64,000 nt of DNA, from the NCBI RefSeq assembly GCF_037338445.1, contig NZ_CP147838.1, positions 2,728,001 through 2,792,000 of the forward strand, given 5' to 3'. The notes below the pieces were generated by a model. It saw only the letters and a program-made list of their open reading frames with translations. It ran no database searches and was not told the origin of the DNA. This document shows, piece after piece, positions 51,268 to 61,112 of this stretch (its first letter is position 1; every line of letters starts with the position of its first letter). The stretch is from Salinibaculum sp. SYNS191 (GTDB lineage Archaea > Halobacteriota > Halobacteria > Halobacteriales > Haloarculaceae). A program made the position numbers and the translations under genes.

Positions 51268-52904
51268 CCGGCGAAGACCCCTACGAGGTCGGCAGCAGCG
51301 CGAAACGCGCCTTCTGGGCCGACGCCGTCGCGGACGTCATCGAGGCCCGCGACCCCGACGACCCCATCGTCATCAAGGGCGGCGTCTCCCCCTCCGGCGT
51401 CCCCCACATCGGGCACTTCAACGAGATTCTGCGCGGCTACTTCGTCGCCGAAGCGCTGCGCGACCGCGGCCACGAGGTTCGGCAGGTGTTCACCGCCGAC
51501 GACAGGGACGCACTGCGGGCCATCCCCCGGACGCTCGCCGACCTCGACGGCAACGTCGTGGGCCTGGGCGACGTCGACGCCGGTGCCCTCGGGCGCAACC
51601 TCGGCAAGCCATACACCGACATCCCGGACCCCTTCGGCTGCTGTGACTCCTACGGCGACCACTTCACGACGCTGCTGGAACGCCACGCCGAGGCCGTCGG
51701 CGTCCCCGTCGAGTTCGTCTCGAACACCGACCGCTACGAGAGCGGCGACTTCGAGGCCGTGACCCGTCACGTTCTGGAACACGCCGACGAGGCCCGCGAG
51801 GTGCTGGCTGAGTACCAGAACAAGGTCGACGACGACTACGTCCCCTTCGTCCCCCAGTGCGAGAACTGCGGCATTCTCACCGAGGGCGTCACCGAGGTGG
51901 ACCTCGACGCTGGCACCGTCTCCTACGTCTGTACGGACCGCGAGGCCGGCGACGACACCATCGAGGGCTGTGGCCACGAGGGCACCGTCTCGCTACGGGA
52001 GGGCAAACTCCCCTGGCGCTTCGAGTGGCCCGCCCAGTGGCAGATTCTCGGCGTCGACTTCGAACCCTTCGGCAAGGACCACGCCGAGGGCTCCTGGCCG
52101 AGCGGCGAGGACATCGCCGAGAACGTCCTCGGCATCGAGCCGCCGGTGCCGATGGTCTACGAGTGGTTCACGCTCGACGGCGACGCGCTCTCCTCGTCGG
52201 CGGGCAACCTCGTCACCGTCGACGAGGTGCTGGAACTGCTGGAACCGGAGGTGTTCCGCTACTTCTTCGCCAAGGAGCCGCTGAAACAGCGCGACTTCAG
52301 CATCGAGCACTTAGACCAGCTGGTCGACGAGTTCGACCGCTTCGAGCGGGTGTACTTCGGCGAAGTCGACGCCGACGAGGAGGAGCGCGAACGGGCCGAA
52401 CGGGCCTACCCGATGCTCGTCGACGAGGTCCGCGAGCAGCGACTCCGCATCCCCTACACCTTCGCGGCGGTGCTGGGGATGACCGACGACCCCGACCTGC
52501 GGGAGGAAATCGCCCGCCGCGAGGGGCACATCCCCGACGACGCCCCCGAGTGGGCCGTGGAGGCTGCGCTCGCCCGCGTCGAGCGCGCTCGCGAGTGGGC
52601 CCGGCGCACGGGAAACGAGTTCGACTACGAACTCAAGCGGGGGTCGATGCCAGACGTGGACTTCGACGGCGAGACGGCCACCGCCCTGGACGAACTCGCC
52701 GACTTCGTCGAGGCCGGTCACGAGGGCGAGGCCATCCAGGGCGAAATCTACGAGACGGCAAAGCGACACGACATCCCAATCGGGGACTTCTTCGGGGCCG
52801 GCTACCGCCTCTTCTTCGACGACGACGAGGGGCCGAAACTCGGACCCTTCCTCGGCAAACTCGACCGCGAGTTCGTCGTAGCACGACTTCGACGCGAGCG
52901 ATAA
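51264..52904 (+). CDS. lysS: Lysyl-tRNA synthetase, class I
   Basis: 546 aa. The HIGH motif appears as P-H-I-G-H-F-N-E near 50-57 and the KMSKS equivalent as S-S-S-A-G-N near 311-316, typical of class I LysRS. Two CxxC-type zinc knuckles lie between (C-E-N-C-G ... C-T-D-R ... C-G-H-E). It charges tRNA-Lys. Coupled to pyrH. The C-terminal helical bundle (about 385-546) is intact. Confidence 0.94.
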   Translation: MTGEDPYEVGSSAKRAFWADAVADVIEARDPDDPIVIKGGVSPSGVPHIGHFNEILRGYFVAEALRDRGHEVRQVFTADDRDALRAIPRTLADLDGNVVGLGDVDAGALGRNLGKPYTDIPDPFGCCDSYGDHFTTLLERHAEAVGVPVEFVSNTDRYESGDFEAVTRHVLEHADEAREVLAEYQNKVDDDYVPFVPQCENCGILTEGVTEVDLDAGTVSYVCTDREAGDDTIEGCGHEGTVSLREGKLPWRFEWPAQWQILGVDFEPFGKDHAEGSWPSGEDIAENVLGIEPPVPMVYEWFTLDGDALSSSAGNLVTVDEVLELLEPEVFRYFFAKEPLKQRDFSIEHLDQLVDEFDRFERVYFGEVDADEEERERAERAYPMLVDEVREQRLRIPYTFAAVLGMTDDPDLREEIARREGHIPDDAPEWAVEAALARVERAREWARRTGNEFDYELKRGSMPDVDFDGETATALDELADFVEAGHEGEAIQGEIYETAKRHDIPIGDFFGAGYRLFFDDDEGPKLGPFLGKLDREFVVARLRRER

Positions 52905-52955
52905 CTCCTGTACGGGAACCAAACGCTCTTTGCGCGTTGTCCCTTCCCTCAGGTA

Positions 52956-54749
52956 ATGGCAAGCACGCTGACGTGGGTGCTCGCCGGCATCGTCGTCTAC
53001 ACGGTCGGCGCGATGGCGCTGCGAGCACGGGGTGCCCTCCCCGAGTCGATACGCGTCTCCGGTCCCATCATCACGTGGCACACGAAGCGCGGCCGGCAGT
53101 TCCTGAACCGACTGGCCCGGCACCGGCGATTCTGGCGAGCCTGGGCCAACGTCGGGGTCGGCATCGCGCTCGTCGTGATGGTCGGCTTCGGCATCGTGGT
53201 CCTGCTCTCGGCGCTCGCTATCGGTCTCAGCCCCGAGCAGGCCGCGGACTCCCCCATCAGAAACCCACAGAACGCCCTAGTCATCCCCGGCGTCAACGAG
53301 TTCCTCCCCCTGTCGGTCGCCCCCGAAATCATCCTCGGCCTCCTGCTGGGCATGGTCGTCCACGAGGGCGGCCACGGCCTCCTCTGCCGCGTCGAGGACA
53401 TCGACATCGAGTCGATGGGCCTCGCGATGTTCGCCTTCGTCCCCATCGGCGCGTTCGTCGAACCCGACGAGGACGACCGCATGGCCGCCAACAGGGGCGC
53501 ACAGACGCGCATGTTCGCCGCCGGCGTCACCAACAACTTCGCGCTGACGGCAATCACGTTCGCACTCCTCTTTGGTCCCATCGCCGGCTCTATGGCCGTC
53601 GCACCCGGCGTCGCGGTCGGCGACTCCTTCGCCGGCTCCGGGGCAGCGACCGCCGGCATCGGCTACGGCGACCGCATCACCGCCGTCAACGGGACGACCG
53701 TCGACAACGTCACCGAACTCGGTGCCGAACTGGACCGCGTCCAGAGCGACGCAGTCGAAATCACGATGAACGACGGCGAGACCGTCGTCGTCGACCGGCG
53801 GGTCACCATCAATCGGGTGGTACAGGGGGTCCTCCCCAACGTCTCCTTCGCCGGCGAGCGCCTGCCGACTATCGAGTCGGTCAACGGCACCGAAGTCGCG
53901 ACCGAGCAGCAGTTCGCCGACGCCGTCTCCCAGCGCCAGGTCGCCGAACTCGCCATCGACAACGGGACCGCGACGCTGCCAATCGGCGCGTTCGTCGCCC
54001 AGACCGACGCCAACGGCTCGCTCGTCGACGCTGGTGCCCCCGCGAACGCCTCGCTCGTCGTGACGAGCGTCGACGGCCAGCGGACGGTCAACGCCTCGGC
54101 GCTCGTCGCTGCCCTCGACGGCTACGACCCCGGTGACACCGTCACGGTTGAGGCCTACATCGACGGGCAGCGCCAGACGTACAACGCCACGCTGGCCGCG
54201 AACGACGACGGCGAGGCGGTCCTGGGCGTGCAGATTCGTGGGGGCTACTCCGGCATCGTCGTCGGCGACTTCGGCATCGACGCGTACCCGGCCGCCCGCT
54301 TCCTCACGCTGCTCGGCGGCGGCCCGCCGACCGACCTCGGGTTCCTCCAGTCCATCTTCACCAGCATCTCGGCAGTGCTGTTCATGCCCTTCCTGGCCGT
54401 GTTCGACCCGAACACCGCCTACAACTTCGCCGGCTTCACCGGGGAGATAGCCAACTTCTACGTGCTCCAGGGGCCGCTTTCGATACTCGGCGGCGGGACG
54501 TTCCTGCTGGCGAACGTCCTGTTCTGGACCGGGTGGATAAACTTCAACCTCGCCGTGTTCAACTGCATCCCGGCGTTCCCGCTTGACGGCGGGCACATCC
54601 TCCGGACCAGCACCGAGGCCGTCGTCTCGCGGCTCCCGGTTCCCGACCGGTCCCGCCTCGCCAGCACCATCACGACGGTCATCACCCTGACGATGATTGT
54701 CGCCCTGCTCATCATGCTGTTCGGACCGGCCCTGCTCGCCGGCGCCTGA
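52956..54749 (+). CDS. Site-2 protease with PDZ domain (M50)
   Basis: 597 aa. An N-terminal membrane helix pair, H-E-G-G-H at 136-140, one or two PDZ-like domains (about 205-430) rich in N-x-T sequons, and a C-terminal membrane zone with F-P-L-D-G-G-H-I near 540-547 giving the remaining zinc ligand. It is an intramembrane protease resembling RseP types. The HEGGH replaces HExxH's hydrophobic centre but keeps the catalytic His and Glu. Follows lysS by 51 bp and may be cotranscribed. Confidence 0.88.
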   Translation: MASTLTWVLAGIVVYTVGAMALRARGALPESIRVSGPIITWHTKRGRQFLNRLARHRRFWRAWANVGVGIALVVMVGFGIVVLLSALAIGLSPEQAADSPIRNPQNALVIPGVNEFLPLSVAPEIILGLLLGMVVHEGGHGLLCRVEDIDIESMGLAMFAFVPIGAFVEPDEDDRMAANRGAQTRMFAAGVTNNFALTAITFALLFGPIAGSMAVAPGVAVGDSFAGSGAATAGIGYGDRITAVNGTTVDNVTELGAELDRVQSDAVEITMNDGETVVVDRRVTINRVVQGVLPNVSFAGERLPTIESVNGTEVATEQQFADAVSQRQVAELAIDNGTATLPIGAFVAQTDANGSLVDAGAPANASLVVTSVDGQRTVNASALVAALDGYDPGDTVTVEAYIDGQRQTYNATLAANDDGEAVLGVQIRGGYSGIVVGDFGIDAYPAARFLTLLGGGPPTDLGFLQSIFTSISAVLFMPFLAVFDPNTAYNFAGFTGEIANFYVLQGPLSILGGGTFLLANVLFWTGWINFNLAVFNCIPAFPLDGGHILRTSTEAVVSRLPVPDRSRLASTITTVITLTMIVALLIMLFGPALLAGA

Positions 54750-54806
54750 CGGTCCGACCTGACTCGAAAGGCAAGGTTCCTTACTGCGCCACTCCAACTC
54801 CCGGCC

Positions 54807-56792
54807 ATGCCCGACCGACGCGACCCGCCACCGACGGACGAGGGCTGGTACGCCCTCCACGACTTCCGGAGCATCGACTGGGACGCCTGGCGCGACGCCA
54901 CCGAGCGCGAGCGCCAGCGCGCACTCGACGAGGCCGTCGAGCACCTCGACACCCACCTCGCCGTCGAGGACGCCGACGACGGCGCGTCTGCGCTGTACTC
55001 CATTCTGGGGCACAAGGCCGACTTCCTCCTGCTGCACCTCCGGCCGACGACAGCCGACATCGGCGCAATCGAGCGCCGCTTCGAAGGGACCGACTTCGCC
55101 CGCTTCACCGAGCGGACCACCTCCTTCGTCTCCGTGACCGAGGCCTCGGGCTACTCCGAGCAGGCCCGGGACTACTTCACGGGCGACTTAGACGAGAGTT
55201 CGGGACTGTACAACTACATCCAGGGCCGGCTGCAGCCGTCGATTCCCGACGCCACGCACGTCTGCTTCTATCCGATGGACAAGCGCCGCCAGCCAGAGCA
55301 GAACTGGTACGACCTGCCCTTCGACGAGCGCGCCGAGCACATGGACGCTCACGGCGACATCGGCCGCGACTACGGCGGGAAAGTCAAGCAGATGATTACC
55401 GGCGCAATCGCCATCGACGACTGGGAGTGGGGCGTCACGCTGTGGGGCGACGACCTCGTCGACATGAAGGACCTCCTCTACGAGATGCGGTTCGACCCCT
55501 CGACCTCGCAGTACGCCGACTTCGGCTCGTTCTACGTCGGGCGCCGCTTCCCGCCGTCGGACCTGGAAGCGCTGCTGGCCGGCGAACCGGTCCCGACCGA
55601 CGAGCAGGGCGGCGACGTGGCCGACGCCGGCCCGGTCCACCCCGCCGAGGCAGCGGGCCACGGACACGGCGACGGTGACGGACACGGCGGCCACGACGAC
55701 GCCGACCACGCTGCCGATGCCCACGCCGACCACGGCCACGCCGAGGCCGCCGAGGGCCACGAGGAGCGCGCGGGCGGCGACGCAGACGACCACGGGAGTG
55801 CGCACCCCGGCAGCGCCGCGGAGGGCGACCACCCCCACGACGGCGAGGAGACGGAGACGGAGACGGAGGACATCGCCACACTGCTCGGCACGCTCGGCCT
55901 CCACGAGGGCGAGGAGTACGACGCCGGCGACTACGGGCTCGTCCTCTACTCGACGGCCGACGCCGGTGACCTGGCCGACGAGGTGGACGACCTGCGGGGT
56001 AACTTCGAGCACTACGACTCCCACGTCACCACCGTCGTCCGCGCCCACAGCGGGCGCGCGGCCATCGCCAGCATCTGGGACAACGAAGGCGCGGCCGACA
56101 CGGCCCACGGCTTCCTGACGGACCTCTCCGGCGTCACGGAGACCGTCCGCGGCCCGCTCGACGGCAGCGGCGAGACCGAGACCGAGGCGACCGAGGACGA
56201 CGGCGGAGCCGAGAGCATCCGCGAGGAACTGGCCGACCTCGACATCTACGCCGGGCAGCCCCACGGCGAGGACATCTACGCGCTGGTGCTGTACTCCGAG
56301 GCCGACCGTGACGAACTGGTCGCGTCGGTCGAGGACCTCGCCGACGGGTTCGACCGCTACGACACCCACGGCGGGACGAAGGTCTACGAGGACCCCGACA
56401 GCGAGCGCACCGCCGTCGTCAGCCTCTGGGAGACCGAGGACGCCGCAGACACCGCCAGCGGCTACCTCGCCGACCTCCCCGGCGTCGTCGGCTGGGCCGG
56501 CGAGGGCGAGGGCTTCGGCACGATGGGCATGTTCTACACCGTCAAGCCCGAGCACCGCGAGGACTTCGTCGAGAAGTTCGACGTCGTCGGCGGTATGCTC
56601 GCAGACATGGACGGCCACCGCGACACCGCGTTGCTGGTCAACGTCGACGACGAGAACGACATGTTCATCGCCAGCCAGTGGGACTCGAAGGAGGACGCGA
56701 TGGGCTTCTTCCGCTCGGACGCCTTCTCGGACACCGTCGACTGGGGCCGGGACGTCCTCGCCGACAAGCCGCGGCACGTTTTCCTCGCCTGA
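54807..56792 (+). CDS. Chlorite dismutase/HemQ-like protein fused to ABM-type domains (PitA-like)
   Basis: 661 aa. Residues 1-250 form a Cld/HemQ domain, with Tyr in F-Y-P-M-D-K-R-R and the proximal heme His 27 residues later (M-D-A-H-G), then Q-M-I-T-G and E-W-G-V-T-L-W. Residues about 284-350 are a His/Asp/Glu-rich linker likely to bind divalent metal. Two related alpha/beta repeats follow (about 360-450 and 465-560), then an ABM fold (about 570-661). Haloferax PitA is a shorter Cld-ABM fusion. HemQ relatives decarboxylate coproheme in heme synthesis; the extra domains are not explained. A structured repeat follows its stop. Confidence 0.85.
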   Translation: MPDRRDPPPTDEGWYALHDFRSIDWDAWRDATERERQRALDEAVEHLDTHLAVEDADDGASALYSILGHKADFLLLHLRPTTADIGAIERRFEGTDFARFTERTTSFVSVTEASGYSEQARDYFTGDLDESSGLYNYIQGRLQPSIPDATHVCFYPMDKRRQPEQNWYDLPFDERAEHMDAHGDIGRDYGGKVKQMITGAIAIDDWEWGVTLWGDDLVDMKDLLYEMRFDPSTSQYADFGSFYVGRRFPPSDLEALLAGEPVPTDEQGGDVADAGPVHPAEAAGHGHGDGDGHGGHDDADHAADAHADHGHAEAAEGHEERAGGDADDHGSAHPGSAAEGDHPHDGEETETETEDIATLLGTLGLHEGEEYDAGDYGLVLYSTADAGDLADEVDDLRGNFEHYDSHVTTVVRAHSGRAAIASIWDNEGAADTAHGFLTDLSGVTETVRGPLDGSGETETEATEDDGGAESIREELADLDIYAGQPHGEDIYALVLYSEADRDELVASVEDLADGFDRYDTHGGTKVYEDPDSERTAVVSLWETEDAADTASGYLADLPGVVGWAGEGEGFGTMGMFYTVKPEHREDFVEKFDVVGGMLADMDGHRDTALLVNVDDENDMFIASQWDSKEDAMGFFRSDAFSDTVDWGRDVLADKPRHVFLA

Positions 56793-56990
56793 ACCTTTTT
56801 GCCGGTCGGGTTCGCCGATGGCGAACCGCTCCCGGCAAAAATCTTCACCAAAAAGGCCGGACGCTCCCTGCGGTCGCGTCCGGTGTCGTTCGAAAGGCGA
56901 CGGCGCCTTTCGTGATGCCGAGAGAGCGAAGCTCTCTCGTAGCAAACCGCGCTCGCTTCGCTCGGCGGATATTCGTCGGCACGCAGTTCC
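56793..56990 (+). repeat. Gene-tail structured repeat, copy C (diverged)
   Basis: Starts 3 bases after the preceding stop with a T5 tract (56796-56800). Outer stem TTTTTGCCGG/CCGGCAAAAA (56796-56805 with 56832-56841) and inner hairpin GGTTCGCC/GGCGAACC (56809-56816 with 56820-56827, GAT loop). The stem sequences differ from copies A and B but stay paired. Downstream come CGAAAGGC/GCCTTTCG and a CGAGAGAGC/GCTCTCTCG hairpin with GAA loop, then A-A-C-C-G-C-G-C-T-C-G-C, shared with copy A. Confidence 0.65.
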
Positions 56991-57908
56991 CTACCCGCGA
57001 TACGCCTGAGCGGTCACGACGATGCCGGCGATGACGACGACGCCGCCGGCGACGGTGAGCGCGCCCGGAATCTCCACGAAGACCAGCGCCGCGAGCACCG
57101 TCGAGCCGACGGGTTCGCCCACCAGCGAGACGCTGACGAGCGAGGACGGGACGTGCTCTAAGGCCCAGTTGATGAGCGTGTGCCCGAGGATGCCGGGGCC
57201 GACAGCCATCCCCAGCATGAGCGCCCACTCGTGGGCCGCATAGCCGGATAGCGGCTGTCCCTGGACGAGCAGGCTGGCGAGCAGTCCGGCCGCGGCGACG
57301 CTGTAGACGACGAGCACGTAGGGGACGACGGCGACGCGCTGGCGGATAGAGCGCCCGCTCAGGACGTAGGCCGCGCCCGCCACCGCGCCGAGGACAGCGA
57401 GGCCGTTCCCGAGCAGCGGCTGCGGTGCGGTCGACATGCCGAGCAACCCCTCCGCGGACATCGCGGCGACGCCGACGATGGCGACGAGGATGCCGCCGAC
57501 GACTCGTCTGGTCACGCGCTCGTCCAGCAACAGGGCGGCACCGGCGGCCACGAAGACCGGCTGGGTCTGGACCAGCGTCGTCGACGCGGCGATGGTCGTC
57601 CGGTCCACACTCTCGAACCACGTTGCGAAGTGCGCCGCCAGGGCGAGGCCGGCGAGGCCCGCAGCGAGCAGGTCACGCCGCGACGCCCGCGACAGCTCCT
57701 TCCCGCTCCCGCGTGCCAGCGGGAGCAACAGTCCCACCGTAAAGAGCACGCGGTAGAAGGCCATTACCGGCTCCGGCGCGTCACCGGCGCGGATGAGGAT
57801 GGCGCTGGTACTCGCCGCCAGAACTGCGAGGCCGACGGCCGCGAGCGCGACCTGTCGCTGGCCGAAGCGTGCGACGAGTCGACCGGCGAGGCGACTGTGA
57901 ACGGCCAC
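56991..57908 (-). CDS. EamA/DMT family transporter
   Basis: 305 aa with ten transmembrane segments arranged as two EamA repeats (about 20-150 and 160-300). Family features include V-M-A-F-Y-R-V-L-F near 48-56, and P-V-F-V-A-A-G-A. Such proteins export amino acids, purines or other metabolites. Substrate unknown. Its 3' side faces repeat copy C. Starts 91 bp from the etfA stop, so it is separate from the ETF operon. Confidence 0.88.
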   Translation of the reverse strand: MAVHSRLAGRLVARFGQRQVALAAVGLAVLAASTSAILIRAGDAPEPVMAFYRVLFTVGLLLPLARGSGKELSRASRRDLLAAGLAGLALAAHFATWFESVDRTTIAASTTLVQTQPVFVAAGAALLLDERVTRRVVGGILVAIVGVAAMSAEGLLGMSTAPQPLLGNGLAVLGAVAGAAYVLSGRSIRQRVAVVPYVLVVYSVAAAGLLASLLVQGQPLSGYAAHEWALMLGMAVGPGILGHTLINWALEHVPSSLVSVSLVGEPVGSTVLAALVFVEIPGALTVAGGVVVIAGIVVTAQAYRG

Positions 57909-57999
57909 GACTGCCGTCTGTGCGCACGTCGACTAAACCCCGCCGATTAGAATCCGGGCGGCGACTGGTTCTCCGCTGCACTCCTCGGTCGACGACCGG

Positions 58000-58953
58000 C
58001 TACCCGCTGAACTCCTCGGTCAGCGCCGGCACGACGTCGAACAGGTCGTCGACGATACCGTAGTCGGCGATGTCGTAGATGGGTGCCGAGGGGTCGTCGT
58101 TGATGGCGACGATGGTTTCGGCGCCCTTCATGCCGGCGACGTGCTGGACTGCCCCGGAGATTCCGATGGCGATGTAGACGTCCGGCGTGACGACCTTGCC
58201 CGACTGGCCGACCTGCCGGTCCTTCGGCAGCCAGCCGTTGTCGACGATCGGCCGGGAGGCCGAGACCGTCGCGCCGAGGGCGTCGGCCAGGTCCTCGATG
58301 ATGTCGAGGTTGTCCTCTTCCTCGATGCCGCGGCCGACGGAGACGAGCACGTCCGCGTCGGTGATGTCGACGTCCCCGGCACCGACCTCCTGGAAGCCGG
58401 TGACCGTCGAGCGGACCGCGCTCTCGTCGACGTCGACGTCAAACGAGTCGATTGGGGCCTCGCCAGTGCCGTCGGCGGCGGGCCACTCGCCGCCGCGGAT
58501 GGTCACGACGGCGCGCTCGCCGGCCACGTCGAGTTCGCCCTCGGCCTTTCCGCTGTAGAGCTCCCGCGTGACGGTCAGTCCGTCGTCGACGTCCAGCGCG
58601 ACGGCGTCGGTCACCAGCGGCAGGTCGAGTCGGCTCGCGACCGCCGGCACGTAGTCGAGTCCGTTGACGCTGTTGGGCGCGACGACGTACGTCGGGTCGA
58701 CGGCGTCGGCCAGTTGCTCGATGGCCTGGACGTACACGTCGTGGTTGAACTCCTCGCCGCGCTCGACGGTGTGGACGGCGTCGACGCCTTCGCGATTGAG
58801 GCGCTCGGCGTACTCGTCGACGGCCCCGCTGATGACGGCGACGTGGAGCTCGCCCCCGGTCGCGTCGGCGAGTTCGCGGCCCGCGGTGATGACCTCGAAA
58901 CTCACGTCCCGGAGTTCGCCGCGGCGGTGCTCGGCGACTGCGAGGACCGTCAT
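58000..58953 (-). CDS. etfA: Electron transfer flavoprotein alpha subunit
   Basis: 317 aa. N-terminal domain with the ETF alpha layout, and the C-terminal FAD-binding domain containing [16 protein letters not shown] and G-I-S-G-A-V-Q-H. It accepts electrons from acyl-CoA and other dehydrogenases and passes them toward the quinone pool. Overlaps etfB's stop by four bases. Confidence 0.93.
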   Translation of the reverse strand: MTVLAVAEHRRGELRDVSFEVITAGRELADATGGELHVAVISGAVDEYAERLNREGVDAVHTVERGEEFNHDVYVQAIEQLADAVDPTYVVAPNSVNGLDYVPAVASRLDLPLVTDAVALDVDDGLTVTRELYSGKAEGELDVAGERAVVTIRGGEWPAADGTGEAPIDSFDVDVDESAVRSTVTGFQEVGAGDVDITDADVLVSVGRGIEEEDNLDIIEDLADALGATVSASRPIVDNGWLPKDRQVGQSGKVVTPDVYIAIGISGAVQHVAGMKGAETIVAINDDPSAPIYDIADYGIVDDLFDVVPALTEEFSG

Positions 58954-59741
58954 GCGTCCACCCCCTTCTCCCGCAGCAGGTCAGCCAGTTGCCCGGCGGT
59001 CTCCTCCGCGCCGCCCTCGAACAGTTCGGCCTCGCCCTCGCTCTCGGGTTCGTACAGCGACTCCAGGGTCAGCGACAGCGGCAGGTCCTCGCCCGACAGG
59101 TCGAGGTCCGCCAGCGACTTCACGTCCAGCGGCTTGCTCTGGGCCTGTCGAATCCCGCGCAGGCTCGCGTAGCGCGGGTCGTTGATACCCGTCTGGATGG
59201 TCAACACGGCGGGCAGGTCGACATCGGTCAACTCCTCGACGCCGCCTTCGAGTTCGCGGTGGACGCGGGCGACGCCGCCGTCGCGGTCGAGGTCCAGGGT
59301 GTTGACGACGGCTGCCCACTCCATGTCGAGTTGCTCGGCCAGCGTCACGCCGGTCGCGCCGAAGGAGTAGTCGCCAGTCTGGACGCCGCTGAGGACGAGG
59401 TCCGGCTCCTCCTCGCGGGCGACGGCGGCGAGCAACTGTGCCTTCGTTCCCGGATCTATCACGTCGGCGTCGGCCAGCGCGTCGTCCCACACCCGGACGG
59501 CGCGGTCGGCTCCCTTCGCGAGCGCCTGGCGGATGGTCTCCTCGCTGCGCTCGGGACCGATGCTGACTGTGACTACCTCCACGTCGTCCTCGGCCTCGGC
59601 GAGCTGGACGGCCTCCTCGACCGCGTAGTTGTCCCACTCGTTGAGGTCGAAGGTGAGATAGCGCTCGTCGATGCTGGTGCCATCGATTTCGAACTCGTCG
59701 TCCGCGGCGGCTACCTCGGCCACCGTTACCAGAACCTTCAT
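58950..59741 (-). CDS. etfB: Electron transfer flavoprotein beta subunit
   Basis: 263 aa, the normal FixA/EtfB length. Features D-L-V-L-S-G-V-Q-T-G-D-Y near 136-147 and the ETF beta signature V-E-E-A-V-Q-L-A near the N-terminus. Forms the heterodimer with EtfA. First gene of the two-gene operon; an ETF-quinone reductase gene is not in the window. Confidence 0.93.
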   Translation of the reverse strand: MKVLVTVAEVAAADDEFEIDGTSIDERYLTFDLNEWDNYAVEEAVQLAEAEDDVEVVTVSIGPERSEETIRQALAKGADRAVRVWDDALADADVIDPGTKAQLLAAVAREEEPDLVLSGVQTGDYSFGATGVTLAEQLDMEWAAVVNTLDLDRDGGVARVHRELEGGVEELTDVDLPAVLTIQTGINDPRYASLRGIRQAQSKPLDVKSLADLDLSGEDLPLSLTLESLYEPESEGEAELFEGGAEETAGQLADLLREKGVDA

Positions 59742-59822
59742 ACGCGGTACTCGGGTGCGGCTCGAATTAAACGTTACCGCACACGTGCCGCCCGCCGGTA
59801 TCCTCTGCTTACCGGCTCCTGG

Positions 59823-60959
59823 CTACTCCTCGACGTCGGTGATGTCCTCGTCCGGGAACGAGATGAGGTTCTCGCGGCCGATGCGGAGCTTGTCGATGCG
59901 CCCCTCCTCCTGCATCGCCGAGAGCAACTGTGAGACCTTCGCGTTCGACCAGCCGGTCTCCTTGACGATGTTCGCCTGCTTCATCCGCCCGCCGTTCTGT
60001 TCCAGCAGGCGCTCGACGCGCTCCTCGTCGCTGAGCAACTCCTCGTCGATGTCGTCTGTCGACTCCTCTTCGCCGGTCTCCCCGGTCGTCATCGTCGCCT
60101 CGGCTGTCGGCGGTTCGGTCGGCGGCGCGTCGACTCCGCTGGCCCCGTCACCCGGGGACGGGAGGTCGACGTCCTCGCGCTGGACCACGAAGTAGCCGAC
60201 CACCGCGAGCGCACCTGCGCCGAGGAGGAACAGCACGACCCACAGCATGTCGCCCTCGTCCGGGTCCTCGCCTGGCGGCGTCCCGGGTGCCGTTCCGGTC
60301 CCCCCGTTCGGCCCGCTCCCGGTGAACGTCGCGTCGAGCGTCGATGGCCCGAAGGCCGCGGGGCCGTCCCACTGGAGGGTCCCGTCTTCCGGCGCGACGC
60401 TCGCGTTGACGACGCCGAACCCCTCCGGCGGGCGAATCGTCAGCGTCTGGTCGGGGCCGAGGCCGGGGAGCCACTGTCCGCCGGGCGTCCGGAAGACGTC
60501 CCCGATGACCAGCCCGTCGGGTTGGACCCGCCCGAAGTTCGTCCAGGTGAACGAGAGCGTGAGCCGACCGGTGCCGTTCTCGACCGTCCCCTCGGGCGCT
60601 GCCGTCCGGGTGACGTTCGTGAGTTCCATCGAGCGCCCCGTCGCCTCGCCCGCGAGGCTGCTGGCCTCCCGGAAGGCCGGGAGTCCGAGCGCCGCCGTCT
60701 CGTTGTTCCGGAAGGACTCCGCGAGGTCGCGGTAGGCCGCGGTCTCGTTGGCCGTCGTCAGGTTGAACGTCGTCGAGACGTGCCAGCGCGCGTCGCCGTC
60801 GGCCTGCAGCGCCACGACCAGCGAGGTCTCTCCGCCGGTCGCGTCCGAGACCTGCTGGGGGGCGTGCGCGTCGGCGGTCGCGGCCAGCCCCGGGCCCGCG
60901 ACGGCTCCGAGAACCGCGAGGAGGACCACTATCAGGGTGGCAACCGACCCCGAAGACAT
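59823..60959 (-). CDS. Membrane-anchored HTH transcriptional regulator (DUF7345/DUF7343-like)
   Basis: 378 aa. Signal peptide (1-25), an extracytoplasmic beta-rich domain (about 35-225) with N-x-T sequons, one transmembrane helix (about 240-262; M-L-W-V-V-L-F-L-L-G-A-G), an acidic linker, and a cytosolic winged helix (about 315-378; N-G-G-R-M-K-Q-A-N-I-V-K-E-T-G-W-S-N-A-K-V). This is a one-component sensor-regulator layout known in haloarchaea. Divergent from a DUF7096-like exported protein, the probable partner or target. Start at 60959 is the first Met before the signal peptide. Confidence 0.82.
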   Translation of the reverse strand: MSSGSVATLIVVLLAVLGAVAGPGLAATADAHAPQQVSDATGGETSLVVALQADGDARWHVSTTFNLTTANETAAYRDLAESFRNNETAALGLPAFREASSLAGEATGRSMELTNVTRTAAPEGTVENGTGRLTLSFTWTNFGRVQPDGLVIGDVFRTPGGQWLPGLGPDQTLTIRPPEGFGVVNASVAPEDGTLQWDGPAAFGPSTLDATFTGSGPNGGTGTAPGTPPGEDPDEGDMLWVVLFLLGAGALAVVGYFVVQREDVDLPSPGDGASGVDAPPTEPPTAEATMTTGETGEEESTDDIDEELLSDEERVERLLEQNGGRMKQANIVKETGWSNAKVSQLLSAMQEEGRIDKLRIGRENLISFPDEDITDVEE

Positions 60960-60971
60960 ACACGGGTTTGC

Positions 60972-60987
60972 TTTCCCGACGGGGAAA
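60972..60987. promoter_or_regulatory. Inverted repeat upstream of the membrane HTH gene
   Basis: TTTCCC-GACG-GGGAAA, perfect 6-bp arms, 13-28 bases ahead of the start codon, overlapping the expected core promoter. Candidate autoregulatory site; there is also an A/T-rich stretch (61003-61031) toward the divergent gene. Confidence 0.4.
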
Positions 60988-61112
60988 ACGCTTTCCATCC
61001 GGTGATAAAACGTTACATCGCATAATAAACAGTCTCGGCGGCGCTCGTGGCGTCCCTTCTCCTCCGGGCGAGGGGACTGATTTTAGTATCCGGGCGCGCA
61101 TTGCACCGATAG

